Origin: CAINVV01 sp037137375
Lineage (GTDB): Bacteria > Bacteroidota > Bacteroidia > Bacteroidales > Prolixibacteraceae
Reading direction: 5' to 3'
DNA length: 64,000 bases
Assembly (NCBI GenBank): GCA_037137375.1
Contig: JBAXKJ010000016.1
Location: 62,001-126,000 of the forward strand
In this document: positions 63,166-64,000 of the stretch, in pieces
Layout of the letters: each line of letters begins with the position of its first letter
Numbering within the stretch: the first letter of the stretch is position 1
Program-made: the position numbers and the translations under genes
The notes under the pieces: generated by a model
Database searches by the model: none
The model's input: the letters and a program-made list of their open reading frames with translations, nothing else
What the model was told of the DNA's origin: nothing

Positions 63166-63173
63166 CAAAGATA
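63166..63173 (-). promoter_or_regulatory. Probable -7 promoter element for the S41 peptidase gene
   Basis: The minus strand reads TATCTTTG, matching TAnnTTTG, 62 bases upstream of the GTG start. The -33 region has no TTTG. Confidence 0.5.
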
Positions 63174-63244
63174 AGAAGTTATCACTACCATTTCTTTGGA
63201 TGTCTAAAAAAGTAGGGAAAGCATTTGTGAGAATACCCGAAATA

Positions 63245-63281
63245 AAAAAGTCTGCAATTCTCCTGGAATTGCAGACTTTTT
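63245..63281 (-). terminator. Rho-independent terminator of the nitronate monooxygenase-like gene
   Basis: A perfect 16-base stem (AAAAAGTCTGCAATTC with its complement) and a 5-base loop, with A and T runs on the two sides so that it can work in both directions. It lies 15 bases past the minus-strand stop. Confidence 0.92.
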
Positions 63282-63295
63282 CATATTGGAGCAAG

Positions 63296-64000
63296 TTAAA
63301 GCGAAAAGGCAAATTTCTCTCCGACTGCTTGTTTATATTCCTCTTTCAAATTAGAAAACAATTCTTTGACTGAAATGATTTTGTCTGTTTTCCAAACATT
63401 ACTACCACAAAAAGCATAGCCATTTCGGAAATTACCTCTTAAGGCTGAAGCCAGAGAAGCCATGATACAGTAAGGAGCGGTGGCAATATCACAGGTCTTG
63501 ACACAATTGACGGGACAGACAGTTGGACGCCTCTTGCCGCTATCCACATCATCCAGGAATGAACAGCTGATCGCGCGGCCAGGCATTCCAACAGGACTCT
63601 TGATGATTCTCACATCTTCCTCCTTTGCTTGGATATATGCTTGCTTGAATCCGTCAGAAGCATCACATTCTGTGGTAGTTACAAATCTAGTACCCATCTG
63701 GACACCAGCCGCTCCTAACTCGAGAATAGCGGCAATATCTTCACCTGTGTAAATGCCACCCGCGGCAATAACAGGAATCTGCTTACCATATTTTTCACCA
63801 AATTCATTCGCCACTGCAACAACTTCTTCTATGATTTTTTCGAGCGAATAGTTCTCGTCAAAGATCTGGTCAATTTTAAAGCCCAGATGCCCACCCGCTT
63901 TAGGTCCTTCAACTACTATTGCATCAGGCAGATAGTTGAAATTACCAACCCATTTATTGCAAATCAATGCGGCTGCCCTTGCAGACGACACAATTGGAAC
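63296..64000 (-). CDS. Nitronate monooxygenase-like FMN protein (partial, 5' end outside window)
   Basis: The C-terminal 234 codons are present; the gene runs off the window end. Visible FMN-barrel motifs are AIVVEGPKAGGHLGF (the conserved GxExGGH-like site), IPVIAAGGIYTGEDIAAILE and GAAGVQMGTRFVTTTE. This is the nitronate monooxygenase/enoyl-ACP reductase FabK-like family; which member applies is unclear without the N-terminus. Three cysteines (VCPVNCVKTCD) near residue 150 of the fragment are notable. A terminator follows. Confidence 0.88.
   Translation of the reverse strand, partial: VPIVSSARAAALICNKWVGNFNYLPDAIVVEGPKAGGHLGFKIDQIFDENYSLEKIIEEVVAVANEFGEKYGKQIPVIAAGGIYTGEDIAAILELGAAGVQMGTRFVTTTECDASDGFKQAYIQAKEEDVRIIKSPVGMPGRAISCSFLDDVDSGKRRPTVCPVNCVKTCDIATAPYCIMASLASALRGNFRNGYAFCGSNVWKTDKIISVKELFSNLKEEYKQAVGEKFAFSL

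Noticed and set aside
1..64000. CRISPR arrays, tRNA and rRNA genes
   Set aside because: I saw no regularly spaced repeat-spacer pattern and no rRNA or tRNA signature, though tRNA detection by eye is not exhaustive.

Overview
The window is chromosomal DNA of a member of the Bacteroidota, most likely an anaerobic or facultative Bacteroidales/Marinilabiliales-type organism. The evidence is the ribosomal order rpsL-rpsG-fusA-rpsJ-rplC without tuf, repeated promoter -7 elements of the Bacteroidota form TAnnTTTG, an FtsK-LolA pair, a GH92 mannosidase, a DUF5686/carboxypeptidase-regulatory-domain outer-membrane protein, and a gene for GTP-type PEP carboxykinase. No rRNA, tRNA, CRISPR array or transposase gene was seen. 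I cannot name a species.

Layout. 1-7.2 kb: the minus-strand str-S10 ribosomal operon (rpsL to rpsC, cut by the window edge). 7.2-10.7 kb: a C39-peptidase ABC exporter and its HlyD-type adaptor, with no precursor peptide beside them. 11.2-14.8 kb: a second EF-G-like GTPase and a beta-CASP metallo-hydrolase. 15-15.5 kb: a ParE/RelE toxin-antitoxin pair. 15.5-22.5 kb: a citrate lyase operon (citD-E-F-XG-C) behind an MFS transporter and a DUF1456 gene, next to pckG and an aminotransferase. This suggests citrate cleavage to acetate and oxaloacetate, with oxaloacetate feeding PEP and amino-acid metabolism. 25.8-32 kb: xerD, aroQ, pyk, lolA-like, ftsK. 32-37 kb: a mannose-processing set (GH92 mannosidase, PMI-like isomerase, ROK protein). 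37-41 kb: alcohol dehydrogenase, a thymidylate-synthase-fold protein, carbamate kinase and ornithine carbamoyltransferase. 41-52 kb: nagB and a series of envelope and housekeeping genes, including a PafA-like protein that seems to have lost its metal ligands.

52.3-58.0 kb is the most interesting region. It holds a divergently arranged module: a small double-glycine-leader peptide and a membrane protein with four tandem anti-sigma-like helical modules plus TPRs on the minus strand, and a TPR-CHAT protease-like membrane protein translationally coupled to an ECF-like sigma factor on the plus strand. The minus-strand half is bracketed by inward-facing copies of a roughly 45-49 bp repeat. I read it as a candidate envelope-signalling or peptide-linked regulatory system. 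The peptide could be a substrate of the orphan C39 exporter at 8.6-10.7 kb.

58-64 kb: a THUMP-domain RNA methyltransferase, serine acetyltransferase, an NAD-salvage pair (NadR-like kinase and PnuC), an S41 C-terminal processing protease, and a nitronate monooxygenase-like gene cut by the window edge.
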